Source: Ignavibacteria bacterium (lineage in GTDB: Bacteria; Bacteroidota; Ignavibacteria; Kapaibacteriales; UBA4661). Taken from it: a DNA stretch of 64,000 bases. Location of the stretch: assembly GCA_013298775.1 (NCBI GenBank), contig JAAFIV010000016.1, positions 1-64,000 of the forward strand. The letters run 5' to 3'. The notes below the pieces were generated by a model that was not told where the DNA came from, ran no database searches, and worked only from the letters and a program-made list of their open reading frames with translations. Shown one piece after another: positions 8,529 through 17,506 of this stretch. Position numbers and translations under genes: made by a program. Position 1 is the stretch's first letter, and each line of letters begins with the position of its first letter.

Positions 8529-8586
8529 AAGAGGTTACGGGCGTAATGGTAAAAGTGAGAGCCTCACAAGAGGTTACGGGCGTAAT
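8516..8586. repeat. Direct duplication joining a REPIN half-arm to a gene end
   Basis: A 32-base sequence (gtgagagcctcacaagagg followed by ttacgggcgtaat) occurs at 8516-8547 and again at 8555-8586, a period of 39 bases. The second copy contains the stop codon and last codons of the GHL10 gene, so the gene's 3' end has been copied together with half a REPIN arm. Confidence 0.88.
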
Positions 8587-9812
8587 AAACTATCCCTTGG
8601 AAAGGCAGCATTCAAGCGGTACAAACCCTGACGAAGTGCGCGGGCATTTTCAAAATTATTTGGCGTGAGAGCCTCGTAAAAGAACGTAACTGAGCCTATC
8701 ATCCCCGCCGTGCGGTTCGCGGTTATCCAATCCGACATAAGCTGCGATGTCGCAATAAAGGGGTCAGCGCGACCTAAAATCCCCGGAGCTATCTTACGAC
8801 GCGCATTTGTGGGCATTTGCGATTGTAACTGCGTCAGCAATCCCTGATACGCTGGCACATCGCGGCGATACAACTGCGTACTCAGCAAATCCACCAATCC
8901 CCGCTGCATCCACGTTGGCGAATCCTGCAAATACTCTACATTTCCAAACGGAAACGGACTTGGCGACATTGCAAAGACGAGATTATTTTTCCGTGCTTTT
9001 ACACGCTCGCGCAAGCGTTGAAGCCAATTTGTGAGTTGGTCGGCTCGCCATTTTACCCAATCTGCATCTTTGAAATCCTGCGGCGCAGTGCGCCCAGTCT
9101 CGCGTTGATAGCGTGCTGTTGTTGCTGCGTCGTAGCCACCTTCGCTCGGCATTGCGGGCATTCGATCATCTCCTTGAATGCCGTCAATGTCGTAATTATT
9201 GACCACTTCCATTACCAAATCGCTCATGAAATTTTGAACGTTGGTATCAAGCGCGTTCATCCAATAAAAACCATTTTTAACGACCACTTGCCCGTCTCGC
9301 CCTATTGATGCCCATTGTGGGTATTTGGTAAGAATTGCCCCAGGCGGCGTACCTAATCCGCTATTGAACGACGAAAAGCCGTATTCAAACCACGGAATTA
9401 CCGTCAAACCCTGCAGTCGTGCCTCTTCGATGGTTTCACGAAGAACATCCCGCGAACCAAATTGCGCACCAATCGGTAAGGTGAAGTCGCGCTGCATCCG
9501 CTCAGACCGCCACAAGGTATAGCCACGCGCCCACACGACGGGAAAGACGGCATTGAAGCCATTTTCTTTTAATGTTCGCATTGCAAGGGCAATATTTTCA
9601 CGGGAATCAAATACGGTGCTGCCCGCCAACGTCAGCCACACCCCGCGTACTTCGGGCGTTGCGACACTTGGTGTAACAGTGCGGTTTGTATCGGGTGGCT
9701 TTGTAATTACTTGAGGACCAGAATTCTGCGGTGTGCAAGCACAAACGGCAAGAAAAAGAAACGCGCATGCAAGAAGCAATGCGGAAAAAGTATTCCCCAA
9801 AAAGCGGTACAT
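8574..9812 (-). CDS. GHL10-type (DUF187/YngK-like) family 10 glycosyl hydrolase-like lipoprotein
   Basis: The protein belongs to the glycosyl-hydrolase-like 10 group, (beta/alpha)8 barrels on the cell envelope whose substrates are mostly unsettled. From the ATG at 9812 it has 412 residues. The first 26 residues make a signal with lipobox VCAC (lipid Cys26), then a Pro/Thr-rich linker, then the family opening VRGVWLTLAG (about 55-64). VIPWFEYGF and the acidic segment DIDGIQGDDRMPAMPSE follow, with MSPSPFPFG and STQLYRRDV as later barrel strands. An in-frame GTG 48 bases further upstream would spoil the signal peptide. A paralogue lies at 15868-17193. It is first in a minus-strand run continuing through RAYT to susC and susD. 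Confidence 0.85.
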   Translation of the reverse strand: MYRFLGNTFSALLLACAFLFLAVCACTPQNSGPQVITKPPDTNRTVTPSVATPEVRGVWLTLAGSTVFDSRENIALAMRTLKENGFNAVFPVVWARGYTLWRSERMQRDFTLPIGAQFGSRDVLRETIEEARLQGLTVIPWFEYGFSSFNSGLGTPPGAILTKYPQWASIGRDGQVVVKNGFYWMNALDTNVQNFMSDLVMEVVNNYDIDGIQGDDRMPAMPSEGGYDAATTARYQRETGRTAPQDFKDADWVKWRADQLTNWLQRLRERVKARKNNLVFAMSPSPFPFGNVEYLQDSPTWMQRGLVDLLSTQLYRRDVPAYQGLLTQLQSQMPTNARRKIAPGILGRADPFIATSQLMSDWITANRTAGMIGSVTFFYEALTPNNFENARALRQGLYRLNAAFPRDSLLRP

Positions 9813-10023
9813 ACGGAAAGCAATTAAATTTGAGTAGAAATACACGAGAACTACACACACATTTACACTGAATCCACACTGAAACAGTCGAATATACGAA
9901 CACTTCCAATGAAGAGCAATGTTTGTTTACAGAAAAATGCACTTTTTCGCCCCTGAATACATCTTTTTTTGTCGTATTTTAGGGAAAACTCACAAAACTT
10001 TTTGAATATTAGCAGCTAAAATC

Positions 10024-10980
10024 ATGCTCATTTCTGGAACTTTTCTCGATGAAATTAGCCACGACATCCCGCACCAAAACTGGGGCGAAGCCGAGTGGGA
10101 TGCAGACTTTCAAGCAATGAAACGCGTCGGCATTGATACCGTCATTCTCATTCGCTCTGGCTACGGGCGATGGGCGACCTATCCAAGTGCGGTACTTGCC
10201 CGTGAAGAGAGTATTTACGCGCCTCCGGTGGATTTAGTCGAAATGTATTTACGCTTGTCGGAAAAGTATGGAATGACGTTTTTCTTTGGAACATACGATT
10301 CTGGCAGGTTCTGGCACGATGAGAATTACTGGAAAACGCAAGCATTTATCCGCGACAACGACGTAAATATGCGCGTTGTGGAGGAAGTATGGCAACGCTA
10401 CGGCTCCAGTCCTGCCTTTGGCGGATGGTATTTATCGCTGGAAGTGAGCCGCAGAACGGGCGCGATGACGGATATGTACGCAAAACTTGGCAAACATTGC
10501 AAAGCGGTCTCGAATGGCTTGCCCGTGCTGATTTCACCCTACATTGACGGAACAAAAGCGGTCTCGCAATATGGCGGAACACTCTCGAAAGAGCAAGCCA
10601 CAACGCTTGAGGAGCATGAGCGCGATTGGAGCGAGATTTTAAGCGGCATTCAGGGCGCGGTAGATATTTTGGCATTTCAAGATGGACACGTTCATTACCA
10701 CGAACTTGCGGATTATTTGCGCATCAATAAACAGCTTGCAGACCGCTTTGGAATGCGCTCGTGGACAAATGCAGAATCCTTCGACCGCGATATGCCAATA
10801 AAATTTTTGCCCATCAAATGGGAAAAACTGCGCTTGAAGCTGGAAGCCGCACGGGAAGCGGGCGTGGAGAAAGCGATTACGTTTGAATTTTCGCATTTTA
10901 TGAGTCCGAATTCTGCGTATATTCAAGCGCATCATTTGTACAACCGTTACCGCGAATACGCACAAAACCTTGATTTCTAA
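10024..10980 (+). CDS. DUF4434-type glycoside-hydrolase-like protein
   Basis: A 318-residue protein without a signal peptide, from the ATG at 10024. The opening ISGTFLDEISHDIPHQNW followed by WDADFQAMKRVGIDTVIL, and the later GGWYLSLEV (133-141) and AITFEFSHFM near the end, match my picture of DUF4434/DUF5109 proteins. These are TIM-barrel proteins common in Bacteroidota glycan loci with no settled reaction. Candidate acids are E139 and a Glu near residue 299 (TFEFSH). It begins a plus-strand run with the S66 peptidase (19-base gap). The 211 bases between it and the divergent GHL10 gene are AT-rich and probably hold the promoters of both; I see no confident promoter match. Confidence 0.75.
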   Translation: MLISGTFLDEISHDIPHQNWGEAEWDADFQAMKRVGIDTVILIRSGYGRWATYPSAVLAREESIYAPPVDLVEMYLRLSEKYGMTFFFGTYDSGRFWHDENYWKTQAFIRDNDVNMRVVEEVWQRYGSSPAFGGWYLSLEVSRRTGAMTDMYAKLGKHCKAVSNGLPVLISPYIDGTKAVSQYGGTLSKEQATTLEEHERDWSEILSGIQGAVDILAFQDGHVHYHELADYLRINKQLADRFGMRSWTNAESFDRDMPIKFLPIKWEKLRLKLEAAREAGVEKAITFEFSHFMSPNSAYIQAHHLYNRYREYAQNLDF

Positions 10981-10999
10981 ACAATCTAATAAATACACC

Positions 11000-12067
11000 A
11001 TGACTCGCCGCAACCTACTTTCATCGCTCGCAAGTGCAGCTTTAGCCTCGCCAATACTTGCTTCTGAGGTATTAGCTCAAAAAAAATCCTCTGCAAAAGC
11101 GAACAATGCAAAAAAACAAAAACTCATCAAACCCAAAGCCTTGCAAAGCGGCATGACCATTGGTTTAGTCTATCCTGCGGGCTGGACAAAGCAAGAAGAC
11201 GTAGAACTGGGAAAAGCATATTTGGAGAAGCTCGGCTACAACGTTATTCTGGGAGCAAATGCCGGAAAGCAGCATGGATACTTGTCTGCAACCGACAAGG
11301 AGCGTGCGACGGAATTTATGAGTGCCGTCGAAAACCCAGCTATTGACGCGATTATCTGCGCCAGAGGCGGCTACGGAACAATGCGAATGCTCGAAATGCT
11401 TGATTACACCTCAATTCGCAAGCATCCCAAAATTATTTGCGGCTATTCCGATATTACCGCACTTATCAACATCATTTATGAGCGAAGTGGGCTTGTAACC
11501 TTCCACGGACCTGGTGCGATGGCATCATTTCACGAGTTTACGGAAAAGAGTTTTATGGATGTTTTGACGACGAATCCCGAAAAAGCAGCAAAGCCGTACA
11601 GCCCAGTAATTATGCCGCCCACAGAAGGCTGGAAAGCTATGAATCTTGGCAAAAACGGCAAAGCAAAAGGGCGATTAGTAGGTGGAAATCTTACGCTGCT
11701 TTCGATGACCACCGGGACACCGCTTGAAATCAATACCAAAGGCGCATTACTCTTTTTTGAAGACGTAACCGAAGAGCCATACCGTATAGACCGCATGATT
11801 ACTCAACTTCTTTTGGCAGGAAAGCTCCAAGAGTGCGCGGGTATTGCGATTGGGCAATTTACCAAGTGCGACGCTGAGGACGCGGCGCATTCGTTCACGG
11901 TGCAAGAAGTCTTGGAAGACCGCCTGAAAGGGCTTGGAAGACCGATAGTTACTGGTTTGCAGTTTGGTCATGTTCCGCAAAAATACACATATCCGATTGG
12001 CGTTCAGGCAGAATTGGATGCGGCAAATGGGACGCTTACACTGTTGGAATCAGCAGTACAACTTTAA
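11000..12067 (+). CDS. Muramoyltetrapeptide LD-carboxypeptidase (peptidase S66) with Tat-like signal
   Basis: S66 enzymes (LdcA/MccF) cut the L,D bond before the terminal D-residue of murein tetrapeptides, or related amides. The ATG at 11000 gives 355 residues starting MTRRNLLSSLASAALASPIL. A twin arginine before a modest hydrophobic stretch suggests Tat export. Family marks are ICARGGYGTMRMLEMLD (119-135), the nucleophile S150 in CGYSDITAL, HGPGAMASF, the Glu of FFEDVTEEP (E254) and the His of FGHVPQKY (H324), completing the Ser-Glu-His triad. The frame is open 30 bases upstream to a TTG, but the ATG gives a proper signal. An exported S66 enzyme within a glycan locus hints at peptidoglycan or muropeptide use. 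Confidence 0.88.
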   Translation: MTRRNLLSSLASAALASPILASEVLAQKKSSAKANNAKKQKLIKPKALQSGMTIGLVYPAGWTKQEDVELGKAYLEKLGYNVILGANAGKQHGYLSATDKERATEFMSAVENPAIDAIICARGGYGTMRMLEMLDYTSIRKHPKIICGYSDITALINIIYERSGLVTFHGPGAMASFHEFTEKSFMDVLTTNPEKAAKPYSPVIMPPTEGWKAMNLGKNGKAKGRLVGGNLTLLSMTTGTPLEINTKGALLFFEDVTEEPYRIDRMITQLLLAGKLQECAGIAIGQFTKCDAEDAAHSFTVQEVLEDRLKGLGRPIVTGLQFGHVPQKYTYPIGVQAELDAANGTLTLLESAVQL

Positions 12068-12093
12068 TTTTTATTTTTTTGAGCAAAATAGCT

Positions 12094-12300
12094 ATGCAAA
12101 TACCAGAAATTTCGTTCTCGCCAGTTAAACAAAAACTGTTACAATTAGCTCAAGACCTTCCAGATACAGCTTCATTTGAGGATGTTATTGAGGAATTGTA
12201 TGTCATGGAAAAAGTTGAACGTTCGCTTCAAGAAGCTGATAAAGGAAATACCATTTCTCATGCACAAGTCAAAGAAATGGTGCGCTCATGGTTCGAGTGA
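12094..12300 (+). CDS. Antitoxin of a ParE-type toxin-antitoxin pair
   Basis: A 68-residue acidic protein (MQIPEISFSPVKQKLLQLAQ...) with the pattern FEDVIEELYVMEKVERSLQEAD, an amphipathic helical antitoxin core, and a C-terminus ISHAQVKEMVRSWFE. It matches small antitoxins regularly coded before ParE/RelE toxins in Bacteroidota. It should bind and block the toxin and may repress its own operon. I use ATG 12094; a TTG 15 bases upstream is also in frame. Its last 13 bases overlap the toxin start, so the two are translationally coupled. Confidence 0.85.
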   Translation: MQIPEISFSPVKQKLLQLAQDLPDTASFEDVIEELYVMEKVERSLQEADKGNTISHAQVKEMVRSWFE

Positions 12301-12569
12301 TTTGGTCAAAGCCCGCAACAGAAGACCTCCGCGCAATTTTTGAGTACCACGACCACTATTCGACACATCAAGCAAAATTGGTGCTTGATAGAATTATGAC
12401 TGCTAGTGAACAACTAGAGGTATTTCCGCGTTCAGGGCGCATGATTGCTCATTTTCGTCGGGATAATCTTCGTGAAATTTTAGTTCATCGGTATCGCATT
12501 ATCTACTACATTCGTAATGATGAAGAAGTAGAGATAATCGCTGTTGTCCACTCTTCCAAACAAAACTAA
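12288..12569 (+). CDS. RelE/ParE-family toxin
   Basis: A 93-residue protein with the ParE/RelE fold pattern: VIWSKPATEDLRAIFEYH (helical hairpin), FPRSGRMIAHF, then the strands LREILVHRYRIIYYIR and VEIIAVVHSSKQN. ParE members poison DNA gyrase and RelE members cut ribosome-bound mRNA. The P-R-S-G-R segment and the late R-Y-R-I-I-Y-Y-I run favour the ParE side, but this is not proven. The start ATG 12288 overlaps the antitoxin by 13 bases. The pair splits the S66 peptidase from the epimerase and may have arrived on its own. Confidence 0.9.
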   Translation: MVRVIWSKPATEDLRAIFEYHDHYSTHQAKLVLDRIMTASEQLEVFPRSGRMIAHFRRDNLREILVHRYRIIYYIRNDEEVEIIAVVHSSKQN

Positions 12570-12578
12570 TAATCAACT

Positions 12579-13787
12579 ATGCCTCTCCACTTCCCCACTC
12601 TCGCCACACAATACCGCAACGAACTTCTCCAAAACGTCGTCCCCTTCTGGCTTGAACACTCGATTGACCGCGAACACGGCGGTTTTTTCACGTGTTTGGA
12701 TAAGCACGGGAAGGTCTATGATACGGATAAATTCGTGTGGTTGCAGGGACGGCAAGTATGGACGTTTTCGATGCTCTATAATCGCGTTGAAAAGCGTGAA
12801 GAGTGGCTTCAAACCGCGCTTCATGGGGCAGACTTTTTAGAAAAATTCGGTGCGGATAAAGACGGAAATTACTATTTCTCGCTCACACAAGATGGTACGC
12901 CGCTTGTACAGCCCTACAACATTTTTTCGGACTGCTTTGCGTGTATGGCGTTTGCGCAACTTGGCGTAGCAACGGGTAATGAGAACTACAAACGCCGCGC
13001 AAAATCTATCTTTGAGAATATCCTGAAACGACAGCACAACTGGAAAGGCGCATACAATAAAGCGTTTCCGGGAACTCGCCCGCTCAAGAATTTTTCACTG
13101 CCGATGATTTTGAGCAATCTCACGCTCGAACTAGAAGACAGTTTGCCTCCAGAACAGGTCAATACGACGCTCGACACCTGTATTCACGAAGTGATGAATG
13201 TCTTTTTGCGCAAAAAAGGCGACATTGGCGAAGGACTTATTTTGGAGAATGTTGGGTTGGATGGCGCATTTTCTGATTCTTACGAAGGTCGTTTGCTCAA
13301 TCCCGGACACGGTATCGAAGCAATGTGGTTTATCATGGATATTGCCGTAAAGCGCGGAAATACTGCTCTTGTGGAAGAATGCAAAAACACTACTCTGCGC
13401 ATTCTGGAACACTCGTGGGACAAGGAATATGGCGGCATTTATTACTTTCTGGATGTGCTTGGGCATCCTCCGCAGCAACTCGAATGGGACCAGAAACTCT
13501 GGTGGGTACACGTTGAAACGCTGGTCGCGCTTGCCAAAGCATATTTGCACACAGGCGATAACGAGTGTTTGCGCTGGCTGGAAGTGATTCACGATTACAC
13601 ATGGAAGCATTTCCGCGACTCAGAGAACGGCGGCGAATGGTTTGGCTACTTGAATCGGCGTGGTGAGGTTTTACTGCCGCTCAAGGGTGGAAAATGGAAA
13701 GGCGCTTTTCACGTTCCGCGCTCGTTGTATCAGTGCTGGAAGACGTTTGAGGCGATTGCCCAACAAGAAAAAAAGGACAACAAATGA
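12579..13787 (+). CDS. N-acylglucosamine 2-epimerase (AGE / renin-binding-protein family)
   Basis: AGE enzymes interconvert GlcNAc and ManNAc in the cytoplasm with an (alpha/alpha)6 barrel. The 402-residue length is typical. Active-site signatures are [11 protein letters not shown] (R58 region), the histidine H244 in [12 protein letters not shown] and H378 in [11 protein letters not shown], which correspond to the paired catalytic histidines of mammalian AGE. Other residues fitting the family include [10 protein letters not shown] (306-315). Cellobiose/mannobiose 2-epimerases and mannose isomerases share the fold, but the NPGH form favours AGE. The gene starts 9 bases after the parE stop and its stop overlaps the next start (ATGA). 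With the ROK kinase and symporter nearby, HexNAc catabolism is the natural reading. Confidence 0.9.
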   Translation: MPLHFPTLATQYRNELLQNVVPFWLEHSIDREHGGFFTCLDKHGKVYDTDKFVWLQGRQVWTFSMLYNRVEKREEWLQTALHGADFLEKFGADKDGNYYFSLTQDGTPLVQPYNIFSDCFACMAFAQLGVATGNENYKRRAKSIFENILKRQHNWKGAYNKAFPGTRPLKNFSLPMILSNLTLELEDSLPPEQVNTTLDTCIHEVMNVFLRKKGDIGEGLILENVGLDGAFSDSYEGRLLNPGHGIEAMWFIMDIAVKRGNTALVEECKNTTLRILEHSWDKEYGGIYYFLDVLGHPPQQLEWDQKLWWVHVETLVALAKAYLHTGDNECLRWLEVIHDYTWKHFRDSENGGEWFGYLNRRGEVLLPLKGGKWKGAFHVPRSLYQCWKTFEAIAQQEKKDNK

Positions 13788-14896
13788 CCTTCAGCGAACT
13801 TATCCATGCTATCGAAATAACCCACCTCGACCTCAGTGCCGAAGCGGTGCGGCAGGTGAATACGTTTCAAACGCTCCGTAACTGGCTTATTGGCTGGTAT
13901 ATTGTGGAATTTGAGCAAAATGGCGCAGAGCGTGCCGAATATGGGCAGAGGCTGATTGCTACAATTGCAGATTCCTTAAAAAGCAAGAAACTGCGCGGAT
14001 TGGGCTTGAGTAATCTGAAAAATTTCCGCCAATTTTACCTTGCTTACCCGTGGTTTGCGCAAGAGATGGAGCGAGTAGTAAAAAGCACACAATTACGGAC
14101 AATGTTTAGCGAGAAAATAAGCCAGACAGTGTCTGGCTTATTACACATCACCACCAACTCGGAAGAAGCGAGTATCCGTCTCCCCGCTCAAGACCTCATT
14201 TCTACCCTCTCTTTCTCGCATTTTATCGAACTTTTACGTGTTGAAACCGACCTCAAACGACGCTTCTACGAAATTGAAACTGTCAAAAATGCGTGGAATG
14301 TGCGCGAGTTATCAAGGGCAATAGATACGCACCTTTTCGAGCGTACAGGGCTATCCAGCGATAAACCTGCGGTGATTTCACGCATAAAAACCGAACATCC
14401 CGAAACGGCAGCAGAACTCATTAAAAACCCTTATATCCTTGAATTTTTGGGTTTGGAAGAAAAAGCAGAGTATTCCGAGCATGACCTTGAAAAAGCGATT
14501 TTAAGCCATTTACAAACATTTCTGACTGAGCTTGGAAAAGGCTTTTGTTTTGAAGCACGGCAACGACGCATCACCTTCGGGAATACGCATTATCGCATAG
14601 ATTTGGTGTTTTACCATCGTATTTTGAAATGTCATGTCTTGATTGACTTGAAAATGGGAAAATATGACCATGCAGATTCAGGTCAAATGAACCTTTACTT
14701 GAATTATTACCGCAAGCACGAAATGACCGAAGGCGATAACCCGCCCGTAGGCTTGATTTTATGCGCCGACCGCGATGAGGCGTTGGTAGAATACACAACA
14801 AGCGGACTAGACAATGAAATATTTGTTTCCCGATATTTACTGGCATTGCCGGAAAAGGAACAACTTTTACGATTCCTCAAAGCAGAGCTTGAATAA
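13784..14896 (+). CDS. YhcG-type PD-(D/E)XK nuclease-domain protein (DUF1016)
   Basis: A 370-residue protein of the YhcG family. The N-terminal helical domain (about 1-150) has the usual [18 protein letters not shown], then [25 protein letters not shown] and [11 protein letters not shown]. The C-terminal nuclease-like domain carries [21 protein letters not shown] (D273, D288-x-K290) and Q301. The family's role is unclear; it is linked to restriction systems and mobile DNA. The start overlaps the epimerase stop by 4 bases (ATGA), so it is probably translated from the same mRNA even though the functions appear unrelated. There is no restriction or methylase partner nearby. Confidence 0.88.
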   Translation: MTFSELIHAIEITHLDLSAEAVRQVNTFQTLRNWLIGWYIVEFEQNGAERAEYGQRLIATIADSLKSKKLRGLGLSNLKNFRQFYLAYPWFAQEMERVVKSTQLRTMFSEKISQTVSGLLHITTNSEEASIRLPAQDLISTLSFSHFIELLRVETDLKRRFYEIETVKNAWNVRELSRAIDTHLFERTGLSSDKPAVISRIKTEHPETAAELIKNPYILEFLGLEEKAEYSEHDLEKAILSHLQTFLTELGKGFCFEARQRRITFGNTHYRIDLVFYHRILKCHVLIDLKMGKYDHADSGQMNLYLNYYRKHEMTEGDNPPVGLILCADRDEALVEYTTSGLDNEIFVSRYLLALPEKEQLLRFLKAELE

Positions 14897-14959
14897 CGAA
14901 ATACCTCTCAACAAAGCATCAAATCTCAACATCTGAATACACTCATTTTTCTCAAGACC

Positions 14960-15871
14960 ATGAAAAAAATCCTCTTCCCCGCGCTATTCCTTTGGTGCAG
15001 CATTATTGCCCTTTCTCAAACTCCAGCACCACCCAAGCCAGACGCACTCGCACTCGTCTCCGACTTACACAACCAATACCGCATCATTGCTAATGAAACA
15101 TACTCGAAGCTCGGTAATTACGATTGCAAATTGGATATGTATTTGCCCAGATATAGCACAAAACCTACGCCAACGGTGATAATGATTCACGGAGGAGGCT
15201 GGGTAAGTGGCACGAAGGAAATTACGCAAATGCACATCCAGCCGTATTTGGCAATGGGTTTTGCGGTGGTGAATGTGGGCTATCGCTTGGGCAATGTCGC
15301 GCCCGCGCCTGCTGCCGTCGAGGATGTTCGCGCAGCGTTGCGATGGATTGGTCGGAATGCAAAGCAATATCTCATTGATACCTCTGCGCTTGTTGTTACG
15401 GGGCATTCGGCGGGCGGGCATCTCGCACTGATGGTGGGAATGCTGCCGCAGAACAATGAATTTGACCATGCAAGCGGCATAGATTCACTGCCGCGAGTGG
15501 CAGCAATTATCAACTGGTTTGGCATTACCGACGTTGCCGACCAAATCGAAGGCGGCGCAAACAAGCGTGATTACGCGGTGCGGTGGTTTGGACGGGAACA
15601 GAATGGTGATTTAGCGAGGCGTGTGTCGCCACTCAGTTATGTGCGCAAAGGATTACCGCCTATTCTCACGCTGCATGGCGACGCAGACCCTGTTGTTCCC
15701 TATTCGCACGGAGTTCGTTTGCAAGAAGCTCTCACGAAAGTTGTCTCTCCAAGCCGCTTGCACACGATTCCGAAAGGCGAACACGGCGGATTTTCAAGGG
15801 AAGAAACCTTGAAAGCGTACCTTGTCATTCAAGAATTTTTGCAACAATATAATCTTTTGAAAAAATCATGA
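14960..15871 (+). CDS. Secreted alpha/beta-hydrolase (esterase/lipase-like)
   Basis: A 303-residue protein with a signal peptide (MKKILFPALFLWCSIIALSQ). It has an HSL/BD-FAE-like alpha/beta-hydrolase fold: oxyanion motif IMIHGGGWVSG (74-84), nucleophile S150 in VVTGHSAGGHLAL, Asp near 243 in HGDADPVVPYSHG and His275 in KGEHGGFS. Such enzymes often remove acetyl or feruloyl groups from glycans, or act on general esters. The substrate is not readable. It overlaps the following GHL10 gene by 4 bases (ATGA), which ties it to glycan breakdown. Confidence 0.85.
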   Translation: MKKILFPALFLWCSIIALSQTPAPPKPDALALVSDLHNQYRIIANETYSKLGNYDCKLDMYLPRYSTKPTPTVIMIHGGGWVSGTKEITQMHIQPYLAMGFAVVNVGYRLGNVAPAPAAVEDVRAALRWIGRNAKQYLIDTSALVVTGHSAGGHLALMVGMLPQNNEFDHASGIDSLPRVAAIINWFGITDVADQIEGGANKRDYAVRWFGREQNGDLARRVSPLSYVRKGLPPILTLHGDADPVVPYSHGVRLQEALTKVVSPSRLHTIPKGEHGGFSREETLKAYLVIQEFLQQYNLLKKS

Positions 15872-17193
15872 GAACAATTCAAATAATTAGTCTTTCTCTT
15901 TTCCTTTTCATAGCATCTACTATTCACTGCCAGTCACAAGATAAGGAATGGACTGACCAGCAATTACAAGCTGCGGAGGATAAAATGGATTCTGTAGTGA
16001 ATTCTCTAAAATCAAAAAAATCAATTCGTCGTTACTGTTTTCCGGGTAATCTTCCTGATTCACTTTATGAAAAATTCAAGATTGCTATGGCAAAGAAAAG
16101 AGAGGATTTAAGATTAGAACGTCAATCCCAGGTTCAGGAAGTAAAATCAAATAACCCTATTCACGGCGTTTGGCTCACCAACGTGGACAGCGACGCGCTA
16201 TACAGCAAAGAAAACGTGAAGAATGCCGTACAAACGTGCGCTGAACTTGGCTTCAATACTATCTTTGTGGTTGTTTGGAATAATGCCATGACGACCTATC
16301 CCAGTGCTGTTATGCAGAAATTGACGGGCGTTCCGATTGACTCGCGCCTCGTCAAAACGCAAAACCGCGACCCGTTGAAAGAGCTTTTGGACGAGGCAAA
16401 GCCGCGTGGCATCAAGGTTATCGCATGGTTTGAGTTTGGATTTTCATGTTCATTTGACAAAGCCGATGGCGGAGACATCATTCGAGCAAAGCCGCACTGG
16501 GCTTCGCGTGGCGTGGATGGTAAGATTGTTTCCAAAAATAAATTTCAATGGATGAACGGCTTCCATCCCGAAGTGCAAGATTTTATGCTCTCTTTGCTGA
16601 AAGAAGTAGCGCAAAACTACGCTGTAGATGGCATTCAAGGCGATGACCGCTTGCCCGCATTACCAAGCGAAACGGGCTATGATGATTTCACGAAAAACCT
16701 CTACAAGCAAGAACACGGCTCGTTTCCGCCAACAAACACGAAAGATTACGAATGGGTGCGCTGGCGAGCAGAAAAAATGAGTGATATGATGAAGCGCATC
16801 CACACGGAACTCAAGGCAATTCGCCCGGATTTGATTATTTCTATGTCGCCCAGCATCTACCCTTGGAGTGTGGAAGAATACTTGCAGGATTGGGTTACGT
16901 GGGTGCGCGAGGGCTGGGTGGATATGGTTTGCCCGCAGGTCTATCGCTACAATTTCGAGGCATACAAACGCGAATTTGACAAGATGCTTTCGCGGCAAAT
17001 CGCACCAAAAGATAAGCACAAATTTGTTCCGGGTGTCTTGCTCAAAGTTAGTCCGTATCTGGCTTCTGAGGAATTTTTGAAACAAATGATAGACTATAAT
17101 CGCTCACAAGGAGTTTCGGGCGAGGTGTATTTTTTTTACGAGGGTGTTAAGAAATATCCGGCGTTGTTTAAAGAGTTGAATGGGGTGAAATAA
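15868..17193 (+). CDS. GHL10-type glycosyl hydrolase-like protein with an extra N-terminal helical segment
   Basis: A 441-residue exported protein (signal MRTIQIISLSLFLFIASTIHC; the Cys at 21 could be lipidated, but the lipobox is poor). Residues from about 98 match the GHL10 family and the paralogue at 8574-9812: HGVWLTNVDSDALY, VIAWFEFGFSCSF, WMNGFHPEVQDF, YAVDGIQGDDRLPALPSE, ISMSPSIYPWS and VCPQVYRYNF. Residues 25-95 are different: lysine/glutamine-rich, probably helical, written in AT-rich codons and absent from the paralogue. Two cysteines (Cys21, Cys57) lie in or near it. It is translationally coupled to the esterase-like gene. The substrate is unknown. Confidence 0.85.
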   Translation: MRTIQIISLSLFLFIASTIHCQSQDKEWTDQQLQAAEDKMDSVVNSLKSKKSIRRYCFPGNLPDSLYEKFKIAMAKKREDLRLERQSQVQEVKSNNPIHGVWLTNVDSDALYSKENVKNAVQTCAELGFNTIFVVVWNNAMTTYPSAVMQKLTGVPIDSRLVKTQNRDPLKELLDEAKPRGIKVIAWFEFGFSCSFDKADGGDIIRAKPHWASRGVDGKIVSKNKFQWMNGFHPEVQDFMLSLLKEVAQNYAVDGIQGDDRLPALPSETGYDDFTKNLYKQEHGSFPPTNTKDYEWVRWRAEKMSDMMKRIHTELKAIRPDLIISMSPSIYPWSVEEYLQDWVTWVREGWVDMVCPQVYRYNFEAYKREFDKMLSRQIAPKDKHKFVPGVLLKVSPYLASEEFLKQMIDYNRSQGVSGEVYFFYEGVKKYPALFKELNGVK

Positions 17194-17274
17194 GGGCTTC
17201 GGAAGGCAAAACATTTTGGCTGGATACCGTGATTTGTGTAATTTTTACAATCTTTTCATTCACTCTTAAATGCT

Positions 17275-17502
17275 ATGGAAACATCACTTACACAACCATT
17301 TACGAATGTTCAGCGTGAATTGCTGAGTGTTTTTTCCCATGAACTTTCAGAAAGCGATATTGTAGAATTACGGAAAACCCTCACGAAGTTTTTTGCTGAG
17401 AAACTTATTCGCCATGCCGACGCGACATGGGAAAAAGAGCATTGGACAGATGAGACTGTCGAACAGATGCTTCAAACAAAAATGCGTATTCCTACGAGGT
17501 AA
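17275..17502 (+). CDS. Antitoxin partner of a PIN-domain toxin
   Basis: A 75-residue protein. LLSVFSHELSESDIVELRKT and FFAEKLIRHADATWEKEHW followed by TDETVEQMLQTKMR match a common small antitoxin type always found directly before PIN toxins. The TAA stop at 17500-17502 lies 4 bases before the toxin start. It would bind and inhibit the PIN RNase. Confidence 0.82.
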   Translation: METSLTQPFTNVQRELLSVFSHELSESDIVELRKTLTKFFAEKLIRHADATWEKEHWTDETVEQMLQTKMRIPTR

Positions 17503-17506
17503 GCTA

